From Lactifluus volemus (Eukaryota > Basidiomycota > Agaricomycetes > Russulales > Russulaceae): a stretch of DNA of 64,000 nucleotides. Positions 24,341-34,422 of this stretch are shown here, piece by piece. Every line of letters begins with the position of its first letter. The stretch's first letter is position 1. Location of the stretch: positions 1 through 64,000 of the forward strand of contig WTXI01000008.1 in the NCBI GenBank assembly GCA_022376515.1. Direction: 5' to 3'. A model generated the notes under the pieces. The model worked only from the letters and a program-made list of their open reading frames with translations. It was not told the origin of the DNA and did not search any database. Position numbers and translations under genes: made by a program.

Positions 24341-25427
24341 AAAACTAGTTGTTCAATGAAGCGTTAATTGGGACTAATTAACTGTTCCCTGTACTGTACC
24401 TGCCAGAGTACTTCATTCTAAAATGCACATGGTACTTTTGTTGATTAAACTAGATCATTGGACATCACTTCTAAATGCAGCTGAGACTCCCCTGAAATCT
24501 CCTTTCCAAAGAGCTGGACAGTTGAGAACGTCATGCATGTGAGGATTACTGTGTGGGATTCGACAAGGTAGTCGATGATTGGTCAAATCATGTTGGAGGA
24601 ACACCGCGGTAATGCACATGACCACATCTGGCAGGGAAAATAAATTCAAGCAAGGTTGAGGCCGACACCGTCGGCGCTTCTAGTCAAGAAATAGAAAGCT
24701 CGCTTGTCAGAACTTAGTCAGCAATACAGAAGAGCCGCAACCCCAATGTCCCACACGCACTACTTAACTGCTGAAGGATCCGCCTCGCTCCCAAACACTG
24801 GCAGTTCCTCAAGTGCGCCGGCTCAGACTGCTCCTGACATCCTGGCATTCTCCTATGACTCAAGCTTGGTTTATGTCACACCAGGAGAATCCTACGATGT
24901 ACGTCTTTTGTTTGTTTGTTTTTTTCAATTGTCGGCGATCTGTCGCTCAATCGTGTGCATTTGACAACTGTTGGGTATATATAGCAAGCCATAGAAAGTG
25001 CTCAGGATGCCTTTCCAGAGCTTAGAGATGTTGATCGTGACCTGATATGCTTGGAAGTCCGCGTGATCGTCAATAACCAGACCCAGCACAAGAGGGCACG
25101 AATCAGCCGAACTGCTTGGCCCGTCGTCCTTCCCACGCTCGTGCGATACGAGATTGTGCACGTCCGCGTCGCATCCCCTCTTCACGCCAATGCGGTCTCC
25201 CAGCCGCCTCCCTATGCTTCTGAAGGAAGCTGTGTTACGGATAATGATGCTAAAGGGCCGCAACCCTCGTCGAACTCGCACTCGCGCCCCAAATCCCTCA
25301 CGACCCGTGTCATTGAACTTTTTTTTTCCAGGTCACGTTGACTTTATGTACTTTTCCCCTCACCTGTACAGTACTACTATACCACTGGTTTTATGGTACC
25401 ATTTCCACTTCGTGACAGATATGTGAC

Positions 25428-25572
25428 AATTAATAGAGGAAGCGTGACAATAGAAAGGGGACAAGATAAGATGTTATTGCAGCAGCCCAATTGGCCTGTT
25501 TAAGTACTCGAGCCAGTTATTATACATGTGATAATGTACGATGCTTGGTGACGTCACGTCCATACATCAATT
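25428..25572 (-). repeat. Copia-1 3' LTR
   Basis: 145 bp, identical to the copy at 31129-31273. Limits are set by the GTGAC target duplication outside and the polypurine tract inside. Confidence 0.9.
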
Positions 25573-25599
25573 CTCCTCCTCATCGTACAGAAATCGAAC

Positions 25600-25815
25600 A
25601 CTCATAAAATAAAATGAAAGTGCCAATGAGGCGGGCGAACAAGAAGACGCTCAATTGATAGTAAGCGATGATGATAAACATAAAAGTGCCAATAAGGCGA
25701 GCGAAGGAAGAAGTGTCTGTTATGATAAGACATTGCGAGAAACGAAAGAAAAGAAAGGGGCCATTAGGCGAGAGAAGGAGTAAGGGTGCCATAAGGCGAG
25801 GAGTGGGTTAGAAAA
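25600..25815 (-). repeat. Degenerate 3'-UTR repeats in copia-1
   Basis: About four variants of a roughly 30-40 bp unit (AAAGTGCCAATAAGGCGAGC and relatives) lie between the gag-pol stop and the polypurine tract. They may be packaging or RNA-structure elements, or simple slippage products. Confidence 0.55.
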
Positions 25816-25853
25816 AGGGTCATACCATCATGCTCCTCCTCAGTGGGAACACC

Positions 25854-28800
25854 CTACGTGTTGGCACTGCAGTTCTCCTCCCGCATGGCAAGATCGTCGC
25901 TATCACAGTGTCGTAATCCGAGGGCGGATCGCAAGCGGCAAAAGGTGGGTTTGGCCAAGGCCTTGGTAAGGATATCGGCGACGTTGTCGGCAGAGTGGCA
26001 TCGCGCGATCGTCACGTCACCGTTGGCAATGAGTTCACGAATGTAATGGAATTTTACCCGGATATGTTTTATGCGGGAGTGCCAGACATGGTCTTCGGCA
26101 ATAGTAGTGGCTGCGGCGTTGTCGCAGCGGAGGATGGTAGATGATGTGGTAGGGAAACCGATGCCGTCAAGCAGTTGTCTGAGAAAGACGGTTTCGTGGG
26201 CTGCCTCATGAAGGGCGATGTACTCCGCGTAGCATGATGAGTCGGCGACGGTTTTTTGCTTACGGGAGCACCAGGAAATTGTGCCGGAGCCAAGGGTAAA
26301 GGCGTAGCCGGAGATAGAGCGGCTGGTGGTAGGGCAGTTGGCATAATCGGAGTCCGAGTAACCGGACAGTGATAAGGGTAGTTTGCCACCGAGGACCAAG
26401 GCGAAGGTGCGCGTGCCCTTTAAGTAGCGTAGCACACGAATGCCGGCTTCCCAGTGTTCGAGGCGGTAACAATCAAGGAAAGAGGCGAGTTTGTTGACGG
26501 CAAAAGCGATGTCCGGGCGAGTGCCAATAGCGATGTACATGAGGCTCCCGATCAACTCGCGGAAGGGGGTACGCGTAGACCATTCTGAGACAAGGGGATC
26601 CATGGGAGCCGCCTTGTCCGGACGTTCGAGTTTTAGTCCAGCGACCATTGGCGTGTCAACAGGGCGCGCATCGAGCTGCCCGAAGTTGTCCAGCAAGCGA
26701 TCGATCATGACTGTCTGTGATAGCGAAACGGTCCGCGCAGCGCGATCACGGGAGATTGCTATTCCGAGAGCAAATTTTGCAGGCCCTAACGCAGAGATAT
26801 CCCACCTAGAAGTCAGCAATGATTGGAACCGCTTATTCTCATCCGCAGACGAAGCAATCGAGATGATATCATCTACGTGGACAGCAAACAGAATCGTACC
26901 CGTCTTGGATTGGCGTCGATAGACACACCACTCGCAAGGAAGGCGCTTGAAGCCCCATTCCTGGACGGCGTTGTCGAACGTGACGTTCCAGACGCGACTC
27001 GCCTGCTTCATCCCATATATGCTTTTCATCAAGTGCATAACCCACCCCTCCTTTCCAGGCTCTTCGAAGCCGGGGGGCTGTTCGAGGAACATGCTCTCCC
27101 CTGCGGGAAGGACGCCGTGGAGGAAGGCTGTCTTCACGTCAAATTGCTGGACATCCCAATCGAGCGCGGCGCCGATGTGTAGTAGGGCGCGGAACGATTC
27201 GAGGCGCGTCGTGGGTGCAGCAGTTTTGTCGTAATGGACGCCATATTGTTGTGCGTACCCCTTGGCGACGTACCGTACTTTGTACCGTGTGATGTTGCCG
27301 GCGCCATCGCGCTTTCGCTTGCAGACAAGCTTCCCCTTCAAAGGGCGCTGACCCGGGGGCACATGGGATCGCGGGACGAGCACAAAGACGTTCAGGTCTT
27401 TGAGGCTTTGTAGTTCGTCGCGTCCGCCAGCGATCCAGAACTCGCGTTCTGGGGATGCGAGTGCTTCAGCCCAAGAAGGGTCATCGTCGAGGGAGGGGTC
27501 TGCGGTACCGTCTGAAAGCGCTGCGAGTAGTTCATCGATAGGTAGCGTGAGCATCGATAAGTCTAGCGGTATCAGGCAATGCGAGTCACGGAACGGATAA
27601 AACTCCGCAAGCATGGCGGTTGTACGAGCGTCGTTAGCGGGAGGTGTGTCGCGCGCGGCCTTGCGGCGTGCGCCAGCTGCGGAGCTGTCGGCCACGGCAG
27701 CGGCGAGACGGCTATCAAATAGTGGATTATGGGAAGTAGGTATGGGTATTCGAGAGGATCGTCGTAATGTAGGTATAGTAACAGGTAATATTGGAGAAAC
27801 AGCGGTGGGTTGTTCCGCAGGAGCATTAATGGTAGGTAAGGTAGAATCTGCGGTGGTTGGGCGTTCCGCAGTGTCATTATCAGGTATAGTAATGGGTATA
27901 GTATTTCGTATAGTAGGTGCTGTGTTCGGATTTTCATTTGTGCGGGATGAGGGTGCAGGGATAACAGGTGCAGGGATAACAATGGGGGGGATTCTGGGGG
28001 AAGTGTCAGATGGGGAGTCATGGGGTGGTACAGTACGGTTTTCAGTCGGTGTCGGAGGTAGAATCGGTGGTTGAGTTGGTGTGGAGATTGTTTGGGGAGG
28101 TGCGGGTGGTTGAGTTGTTGTTGAAGGTGTCGGGGCGGAGACGTTGGCGGGAGGCATGGTGGGCGGGCTTGGGGAAGTGGCGGAGATTGGCGGTAGTATG
28201 GTGGGCATGGTCGTCGGCGGTTTGGCGGGTTGTGAGAGCGGAGAGTTGTTGGCGGCTTGGTTGGTTTCGGTGTTGTGTATATTGCTGGTCATCGGGGGCG
28301 TCGGAGTTTCTTGGTTGTCGGGCGGCTTACCACCCAGGATTTTTCCCGGGCGATATGGTTTCGGAGTGCTGTCTAAGTGTTCAATAAACGACACATGGAA
28401 AGAGTTAAAAATGCGATCAGATTCGGGGTCCCACAGGCGATATGCCTTGGATTGATGGGTATACCCAATCAGGATGCAAGGGGTAGAACGTGCAAGTAAT
28501 TTAGTCTGGTTGTGTACGAGGGAATAAGCGGCACAGCCTATTTCACGGAGATGTGAGAATGACGGGCGGCGGCCGAACCAAAGTTCGAAGGGGGTTTTGC
28601 CCTTGAGTGCGGTGGTCGAGACGCGATTCGTTAGGTAGCCAGCAGTAAGACAGAATTCGTCCCAAAGATCGTCGGGAGCTCGAGACGCGATACGCATTGC
28701 TCGGGCGCGCGAGACGATCGTTCGATGGAGTCGTTCGACTTTTCCATTTTGTAAAGACGTATAGGGAGCTGTGGTATAGTGAATAATCCCGTACTTATCG

Positions 28801-31019
28801 CACCACGCTTTCGTAATGAAGTTTATTAGCTCGCCGTTGTCGGTAACGATGGAGCGCAATTTCGCTTTGCTCTGATTCTCGACCGCTTTGTGCCAAGGTA
28901 AAAGTGCAAGGATGGCATCGTCCTTCCGTTTCAGCGGAATGGTCCAGCTAAAATTAGAATAGTCATCAATGATATTCATGATATAACGGTTTCCTGCCCG
29001 AGAGGGCGACAACATTGGACCACAGAGGTCTATATAAACGCGCTCCAACTTCTCCGTCGATTTCGGGCCTTCACGGGCCTTGGGAATGGAACTGCGGGTT
29101 TGTTTTCCGAGAATACAAGCGACACATTTCGCAGGCAGGGTCGATAGGTCGATCGGCATGTCTTCAGCGACACGCGCGCGGGCCATATCCAAGACGGTTT
29201 GGATGTTGCAATGGCCAAGGCGGCGGTGCCATGTTTCGAGGTCGGGAACGGTTTGCGAGAGAAGGATTCGTTCGTGATTTAACGGAGACTGTAACGGAGC
29301 GCGCGGACTGGGTGCGGCTGTGCGAAGAACGTAAAGATTGCGAGACTTGAGGAGTGTACCTGTAGCAATGATAGAGCCGGAGACATCAGTGATCCAACAT
29401 GAGTTGGCATCAAAGTGCGTGGAGACGCTGTCATGGCGATTTAAGGTCAATACCGAGAGCAGACGGACACGCGAATTAGGGATGTAAAGAACGTCCGAGA
29501 GGGTTAGTCTCCGTCCATTCATGAGAGGGATATCAACCGTGCCCATTTCATTAGCAAAAACGCAAGAATTACCCAAGCCTTTAATGGCTCTGGGGGGAAT
29601 CGGATTGAGAACGCGGAAATCGGCTCGTACCGGTGAGATATGACAGGTGGCACCTGTATCGAGAATAAAAGGCGTTGCGTCGGGAGAATCGATCAAAGCG
29701 GCGGTACTAGTCGTGAGGGCGTAGGACGAGGAATCGGGATTGTCGTCATCTGCGAATGCGAGAAGCGCTTCCCAGGATTCACCGGAATCGATAGTGATCG
29801 GCGTTTGAGGCAAGTTGGTCAGTTCCGTAATAGACGACTGAGAGTTCGGGGCTTGCTGGGTCGGGTCGGGCGGGGTGACGGTAGGCTGGACAGGCACAAA
29901 AGCGTAAGTTACTCCATTGATAACGACGTTGTTGGGAGCTGCGGGGGTGGTTCCCGCAGCAGCGGTGGCGGTCGGGGCATTGTTGGACGGGACGGCAGTT
30001 GCTATATGAGCTGATTGACTGGGGGTCGAGGTGCGAGCGTTGCGGCGCGCTAGGAAACGGGCTTGAGCGGAGCGGGCTTCGTCGATCGTTCGACCGGCCA
30101 TTTTTCCACCTATACGAACACAGAAATCATTCGTGTGGCCGGGACGCTTACAATTTAAGCAGATAATGTTGCGGAAGGGATTGTCGGGACGAGCTAATAG
30201 GGCGATCGCTTGCGTGTCGTCCTGGGAGCTGTGGACGGTACGGCGACGGTGGAGATCGTCTTCATCTTGTAGGCGAGCAAGAATAGTTTGAGGGGTGCAG
30301 GAAGGATCACGTGTGAGAGCCTGTAATGACGACTGGAGCGAGCGAAAATGTTGAGAGGCGGCATTGACAAGCCAGGCGCAGTGCATTTTGTCGAAGTCCG
30401 GAGTCCCCATCTTGACGAACGACTCGTGGAGGCTGTTGATTTTTGCGGCGGTATCCATAAGCGGAGTTCCGGGCATAAATTGCGTGTCCATAATTTGCTT
30501 CATAAGGTGAGCTTGAGCATGCGTGCCGAGTTGCTCGTGACGTTTTCGGAGCGCTGCGTAGGCAAGGGAAGAAGTCGGAAATTTATCAGCGATGTTGTAG
30601 TCAAAGGATGAGACATGTTGTAAAATGAAGGAACGGAGGGAGCTATCATTGGTCCACCAAACCCAGCATATCTTAGGGCTGACAATCGCCGGGTCAGGGC
30701 AGGCTAGTGTACCGTTAAGCCATGGGAACAGGCCTTGTCGGTTGGCAAGAAGTTCAAGACGGCGGCTCCATTCGGGCCAATTGGAACGTTGTAAGTCAAG
30801 TGTTAGAGAAGATGGCCATGTTGGGTCGGAAATGAACATAGGCGTGGGGGGAATATCATCGGGTGAAAGTATGGGTCGGCTTGGGAAGACGGGTGGTTGT
30901 GTGGGGACATTTGGCTGAGCTACGGTGTTTGTATTTGCTTGGGTACTTACGCCCGTTTGATTCGTACTGGTTGATGACTGATTCGTTGATGGCTGTGCCT
31001 GATTCGTGGCTGAAGACAT
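25854..31019 (-). CDS. Copia-1 Gag-Pol polyprotein (1721 aa)
   Basis: A single frame in family order. Gag comes first, with a CCHC knuckle (CLNCKRPGHTNDFC, about residue 285). Then the protease, with FILDTGATCH. Then integrase, with the HHCC zinc region HRRLGH...CVAC and the catalytic core (YIDLCGPM, IVTDNGE, LQNGKVERLHRT). After a long Pro/Thr-rich linker comes reverse transcriptase (VKTAFLHG, SIYGMKQASRVWN, VHVDD) and then RNase H (GYSDSDYANC, CYAEYIAL, DNAAA). The N-terminus is Gln/Thr/Asn-rich. In RNase H the usual SSTEAEY motif reads SSCYAEY, retaining the catalytic Glu. No stops or frameshifts are present over 5.2 kb, so the protein should be functional as far as sequence shows. Confidence 0.95.
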   Translation of the reverse strand: MSSATNQAQPSTNQSSTSTNQTGVSTQANTNTVAQPNVPTQPPVFPSRPILSPDDIPPTPMFISDPTWPSSLTLDLQRSNWPEWSRRLELLANRQGLFPWLNGTLACPDPAIVSPKICWVWWTNDSSLRSFILQHVSSFDYNIADKFPTSSLAYAALRKRHEQLGTHAQAHLMKQIMDTQFMPGTPLMDTAAKINSLHESFVKMGTPDFDKMHCAWLVNAASQHFRSLQSSLQALTRDPSCTPQTILARLQDEDDLHRRRTVHSSQDDTQAIALLARPDNPFRNIICLNCKRPGHTNDFCVRIGGKMAGRTIDEARSAQARFLARRNARTSTPSQSAHIATAVPSNNAPTATAAAGTTPAAPNNVVINGVTYAFVPVQPTVTPPDPTQQAPNSQSSITELTNLPQTPITIDSGESWEALLAFADDDNPDSSSYALTTSTAALIDSPDATPFILDTGATCHISPVRADFRVLNPIPPRAIKGLGNSCVFANEMGTVDIPLMNGRRLTLSDVLYIPNSRVRLLSVLTLNRHDSVSTHFDANSCWITDVSGSIIATGTLLKSRNLYVLRTAAPSPRAPLQSPLNHERILLSQTVPDLETWHRRLGHCNIQTVLDMARARVAEDMPIDLSTLPAKCVACILGKQTRSSIPKAREGPKSTEKLERVYIDLCGPMLSPSRAGNRYIMNIIDDYSNFSWTIPLKRKDDAILALLPWHKAVENQSKAKLRSIVTDNGELINFITKAWCDKYGIIHYTTAPYTSLQNGKVERLHRTIVSRARAMRIASRAPDDLWDEFCLTAGYLTNRVSTTALKGKTPFELWFGRRPSFSHLREIGCAAYSLVHNQTKLLARSTPCILIGYTHQSKAYRLWDPESDRIFNSFHVSFIEHLDSTPKPYRPGKILGGKPPDNQETPTPPMTSNIHNTETNQAANNSPLSQPAKPPTTMPTILPPISATSPSPPTMPPANVSAPTPSTTTQPPAPPQTISTPTQPPILPPTPTENRTVPPHDSPSDTSPRIPPIVIPAPVIPAPSSRTNENPNTAPTIRNTIPITIPDNDTAERPTTADSTLPTINAPAEQPTAVSPILPVTIPTLRRSSRIPIPTSHNPLFDSRLAAAVADSSAAGARRKAARDTPPANDARTTAMLAEFYPFRDSHCLIPLDLSMLTLPIDELLAALSDGTADPSLDDDPSWAEALASPEREFWIAGGRDELQSLKDLNVFVLVPRSHVPPGQRPLKGKLVCKRKRDGAGNITRYKVRYVAKGYAQQYGVHYDKTAAPTTRLESFRALLHIGAALDWDVQQFDVKTAFLHGVLPAGESMFLEQPPGFEEPGKEGWVMHLMKSIYGMKQASRVWNVTFDNAVQEWGFKRLPCEWCVYRRQSKTGTILFAVHVDDIISIASSADENKRFQSLLTSRWDISALGPAKFALGIAISRDRAARTVSLSQTVMIDRLLDNFGQLDARPVDTPMVAGLKLERPDKAAPMDPLVSEWSTRTPFRELIGSLMYIAIGTRPDIAFAVNKLASFLDCYRLEHWEAGIRVLRYLKGTRTFALVLGGKLPLSLSGYSDSDYANCPTTSRSISGYAFTLGSGTISWCSRKQKTVADSSCYAEYIALHEAAHETVFLRQLLDGIGFPTTSSTILRCDNAAATTIAEDHVWHSRIKHIRVKFHYIRELIANGDVTIARCHSADNVADILTKALAKPTFCRLRSALGLRHCDSDDLAMREENCSANT

Positions 31020-31116
31020 TATTGATTGCGTAACGTGTCGGCTGTATTATGTGAGAAGAAGAAGTTCTAAGCGCGAGTAAGGACGGGTGGGCGGTGTTGA
31101 TCAGTCTGTGAGCTCA

Positions 31117-31128
31117 GGGCCCATAACC
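31117..31128 (-). promoter_or_regulatory. Copia-1 primer-binding site (half initiator tRNA-Met)
   Basis: The minus-strand sequence GGTTATGGGCCC directly follows the 5' LTR. It is complementary to GGGCCCAUAACC, the anticodon arm of eukaryotic initiator tRNA-Met. Drosophila copia primes from a cleaved half-tRNA at this same region, so internal priming is likely here. Confidence 0.75.
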
Positions 31129-31273
31129 AATTAATAGAGGAAGCGTGACAATAGAAAGGGGACAAGATAAGATGTTATTGCAGCAGCCCAATTGGCCTGT
31201 TTAAGTACTCGAGCCAGTTATTATACATGTGATAATGTACGATGCTTGGTGACGTCACGTCCATACATCAATT
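31129..31273 (-). repeat. Copia-1 5' LTR
   Basis: 145 bp, identical to the copy at 25428-25572. The inner limit is fixed by the primer-binding site ending at 31128, the outer by GTGAC at 31274-31278. Confidence 0.9.
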
Positions 31274-31378
31274 GTGACCGTGACTGGCTCCTCGGGAAGT
31301 TTCGGCCCGGGTTACTACTCTCCTGGTGCCATTGCAGAGGCGTCTTGGATAGATCTGCATGTTCAGAGACATTCTTGA

Positions 31379-32432
31379 CTTACCGAGCTAAGACCCTTGA
31401 TCTACTTTGTTTCACTTTACTTCTTTTACGAGAATCATCACGTTAGTGTGAGCATGTTTGGAGCGCCGAGGAGGAACACCAACTTTTTCATTCCCATCCC
31501 ACACGGAAGATGGAAGGTCTGCGATGACTTCGGATCATTTGGTTCTTTCTCACTCTGATTCTTCCCGTATTGAAAACCAAGAATTGCGTTCTCATTGCCA
31601 GGGTGATCTGTTCTTCTCTTCGATGCTGGCAATACGTCCCTATCTGTCACTCAAACGACTTTTCCCCGCATCAGTTAACTTGTACCAGAAACCTTTGTGG
31701 CACTACTTAGAGGGCGAAATGAAGGTGCGACACAATAGCAAGCGTGCGAGGCGAAGAAAAACGAGCTGGAAAAGACCACGCGAGGCAAAAACGAAAGTGG
31801 GGCGGAAACGCGATGCCTATTCGACTGACCATGTGGACTATTTTTTTAAGTTGTAGATCGATAGCTTGTGTAGATCACTAATCTACGATGCGGATGAACT
31901 TAACAAGACAATTATGCTAGCTCGATTGCAGCCCGACACGGACGCTCGGTCTGCACATGGCGCGGGACTATGTCACCCACGCGAGAGGCTAATTTAACTA
32001 CGTAAAAAGAGGGTCGGAGCGAGAAACTGAATGGTATCGTAGTTGAACGCTCCGCTGGCCTTGCACTCTGAAAAGATCTCCCATCACCACTCATACATTC
32101 CATTTCTACCGTCGTTTCATAGCGAAGCTGAGCTTCTTTTCGCTCCCGGGCTAGTCATATAGGTGTGTAACTGATCATTTGTGGCACTCCAAGAACTCAC
32201 GTGGTCACGGCGTCCTTCCAAATGTCATGACACTAATGACACTCAGAACACGATGTCGTAACACTAGTCTACAAAATGCATTTTTTGGGTATGAATGGTT
32301 GCCGCGGGCACCTGCCATCCGGGTCCTATAAACTTTTATTTAAGCGACTTTTGGACCTCTGCGCGGTACACTGGCATCTGCCAACTCAACGTCCCCAATC
32401 CTTGGGTCTTGCTAGCCAGCAACGTCACGGCC
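31379..32432. other. Intergenic, nothing recognised
   Basis: A 132-codon frame (31458-31856) is Arg/Lys-rich at its end and shows no domain. The right part is the presumed promoter of the secreted protein gene. Confidence 0.35.
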
Positions 32433-34422
32433 ATGCTCCCACTTTTATTGATAGCTCTCGTCCCCTTTGCGCTTGCACAGAAATGGTACGGCTTCTTACC
32501 TTCAAATTGTCCATGGGATCACGATTCATGAAATATTTCAGGTGTGGTAAAGTGTACAAACCTGGTGAAGCCGTTGTTCCCCCTGAAGGCCAATTCCCCT
32601 TGCCAGCGTCCACGACAACGCCACAATTGGCTTTGAGATGCAATCCCGCTTTGATTCCTTTCCTTCCTGATGATCTCCAAAATCCTTCAGCTAGTCTGAT
32701 CGTCGTTGACGCCCTCGTGCGAGATACAAAGGTTGCCGGAGCCGAGTCTTTCATTCAACCCCCATCAAATGATACCCAACCCCAATTATGTGTAAGCGTA
32801 TCGCTTGACGGAAAACCTCTGACAACTGGGACTGTGCCTTTGGGTGGATCAAGTACCATCCCTTTCTCTCTATCCAAAATCTCTCCTCGACCGGAGCCTT
32901 ATATTCTATCTTGTACCGCGACGCTATCGTCACCCAAGCAAACCTTCACATCTATTCCTGCAAACCTGACTTATCTCCCGACTCCCCCTGCTTCTGTAGG
33001 CTCTGTCACGAAGCTAGACCTGCGGAGTGGTGGTCTCCTGGCAAAGCGAGGGCGCGGGCAAGAAAGTTATGAGCCTGTCTTCCCCGTTGGGTTCTATACC
33101 AACTTTGGAAACTATTTAGAAGGTAATGACACCGTATTGGAGGAGATTAAAAACCAAGGGTGCGGGTTCATCTAACCTCTCGAATTGACTGGTTGACACC
33201 TGCATCTACACAGGCTCAATGTGGTCAGTATGGGTCGATCTACTATTTGGGTCTCCCGTAATTTGGTGGCCCAGGTACATCCTATCCCACCTTTCGACAA
33301 TTTGACAGCGTTCAATCTCATGGTTGACAAAATGGAAGAACTTGACTTATGGCTCATGTACGACATGCGTTGGTGAGAGTTTTGACACTCACCATGACTT
33401 GCCAAAGTTTTTTTGAGATATGTACCCAGGGATTATATGAACTCGACGGCAGTAACAGAACAGGTCATGTCTCTCAGGAACCGGTCGAACCTTTTGCTAT
33501 ACTATACTGCGGACGAACCCGACGGTTTGGAAGATCCCCATTCGGCGCCTGCCGCTGCCGCTGCACTTATTAAATCTCTAGACCCTTACCGACCATCGTC
33601 TCTTGTGCTCAACTGTCAAGACTATTTCTTTACAGATTACGCCGCCGGTACGCCCATTCTGATGCAAGATACGTATCCCATCGGTATCAACGCGACGTTC
33701 AGTGTCAAATGGAAAACGCCTTGCACGCTTATACAAGGAGTCTGTGGATGCGACAATTGCGTAGGCGGCTTGGTAGATATCCAGAATCGCATGCTTGATT
33801 TTTCCACACGACTCGAGGCACTCGGTTGGGAGCGCTCCAAGACGGTGTGGACGGTGCCGCAGGGCTTTGGGTCTACTGAGTGCGCAGAATTTTCTTTTAT
33901 GGCCAAAACATGTCAAAATTCCAGAACAAAGGGGATCATACTGATTGTTTGAGTTGTTGCGTTCGCACTTCCAACAAGTATTGGTCGCGCACTCCAACGG
34001 GGGCAGAGTTCCTGGCACAGATCATTATCGCCGTCAATGGGGGCGCGCGCGGCTCCATATCCTGGAACGACCCCACCACGCCGTCCATAAAGGCAGCCGC
34101 GTCCAAATTTGCCCTCGCGCTGCCCGAGCTCACGCCCTTCCTGCTGTCCATCTCTCCATCACTCGTCGGACACTGGCACATTATCAATTACTATCGTCTG
34201 GACGTTGGATTTTGGGTTTCTCCGGAAGGAAAAATGCTCGTTATGGCCTCTAACCCGAACTACTTTTCCACCAGGATCCCGCTGAGCGAGCTGTTTACCG
34301 CCGCATCTGTCAATTATACGACATCAGTGAAGCGTCGTGTAGTGCTGGATAGTGGGGCCAGGATCGTGGGTTCATACATCGTGTGTGATAGTGTGCAATC
34401 TGGCATATGGATCTTTGGGTGA
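32433..34422 (+). CDS. Secreted protein with glycoside-hydrolase-like (TIM-barrel-like) body, 6 or more exons
   Basis: The start at 32433 gives a signal peptide MLPLLLIALVPFALA-QKW. In-phase exons are 32433-32485, 32542-33159, a 10-nt microexon 33214-33223, 33275-33372, and one from 33430 onward. The microexon restores NQGLNV-VHPIPPFDN, matching the run expected in related fungal proteins. The N-terminal half is beta-rich (FPLPASTTTPQLALRC, LKIS-type strands). The C-terminal half reads FPVGFYTNFGNYL, LMYDMRW, YYTADEPDG, MQDTYPIGINA, KTVWTVPQGFG and GSISWNDPTT, the layout of an extracellular glycoside hydrolase-like barrel; DEP could hold an acidic catalytic residue. The final junction between about 33890 and 33965 has no clean phased intron, so a frameshift or unusual splice is possible there. 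Substrate is unknown. Confidence 0.65.
33214..33223 (+). other. 10-nt microexon of the secreted protein gene
   Basis: Flanked by introns 33160-33213 and 33224-33274, both GT-AG. Its inclusion is required to keep frame and to create the conserved GLNVVHPIPPFD run. Confidence 0.65.

Larger units (their letters stand above)
25428..31273 (-). mobile_element. Ty1/copia LTR retrotransposon, complete (copia-1)
   Basis: Identical 145 bp LTRs (25428-25572 and 31129-31273) flank one uninterrupted gag-pol frame on the minus strand. A 5 bp target-site duplication GTGAC lies outside at 25423-25427 and 31274-31278. The primer-binding site (31117-31128 on the plus strand) abuts the 5' LTR, and a purine-rich tract (GATGAGGAGGAG on the minus strand, just right of 25572) abuts the 3' LTR. 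Identical LTRs and the intact frame suggest recent insertion and possible autonomy. The insertion lies in exon 3 of the 24.7 kb gene, in antisense orientation to it. LTR ends are AATT rather than the usual TG...CA. Confidence 0.93.
24704..31378 (+). pseudogene. Small three-exon gene of unknown function, disrupted by copia-1
   Basis: Exon 1 is 24704-24898, intron 24899-24984 (GTACGT...TATATAG), exon 2 24985-25331, intron 25332-25418, and exon 3 starts at 25419. Exon 1 is a low-complexity Ser/Pro leader. Exon 2 reads SYD-QAIESAQDAFPELRDVD, then ICLEVRVIV, RISRTAWPVVLPTLVRYEIV, a pattern seen in small Agaricomycete hypothetical proteins of unknown function. Copia-1 inserted 9 nt into exon 3 (TSD GTGAC). 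Reading across the excised element continues YVTVTGSSGSFGPGYYSPGA to a TGA at 31376-31378, for 216 residues in total. Without that exon the frame would end at 25341. Exons 1-2 are well supported; exon 3 rests on phase continuity only. Confidence 0.55.

Noticed and set aside
25854..26046. Possible separate small gene at the 3' end of copia-1
   Set aside because: It is the antisense of the RNase H C-terminus.
27613..28387. Long plus-strand frames opposite the copia-1 proline-rich linker
   Set aside because: They are the reverse complement of the gag-pol linker and its codon bias; no domain.
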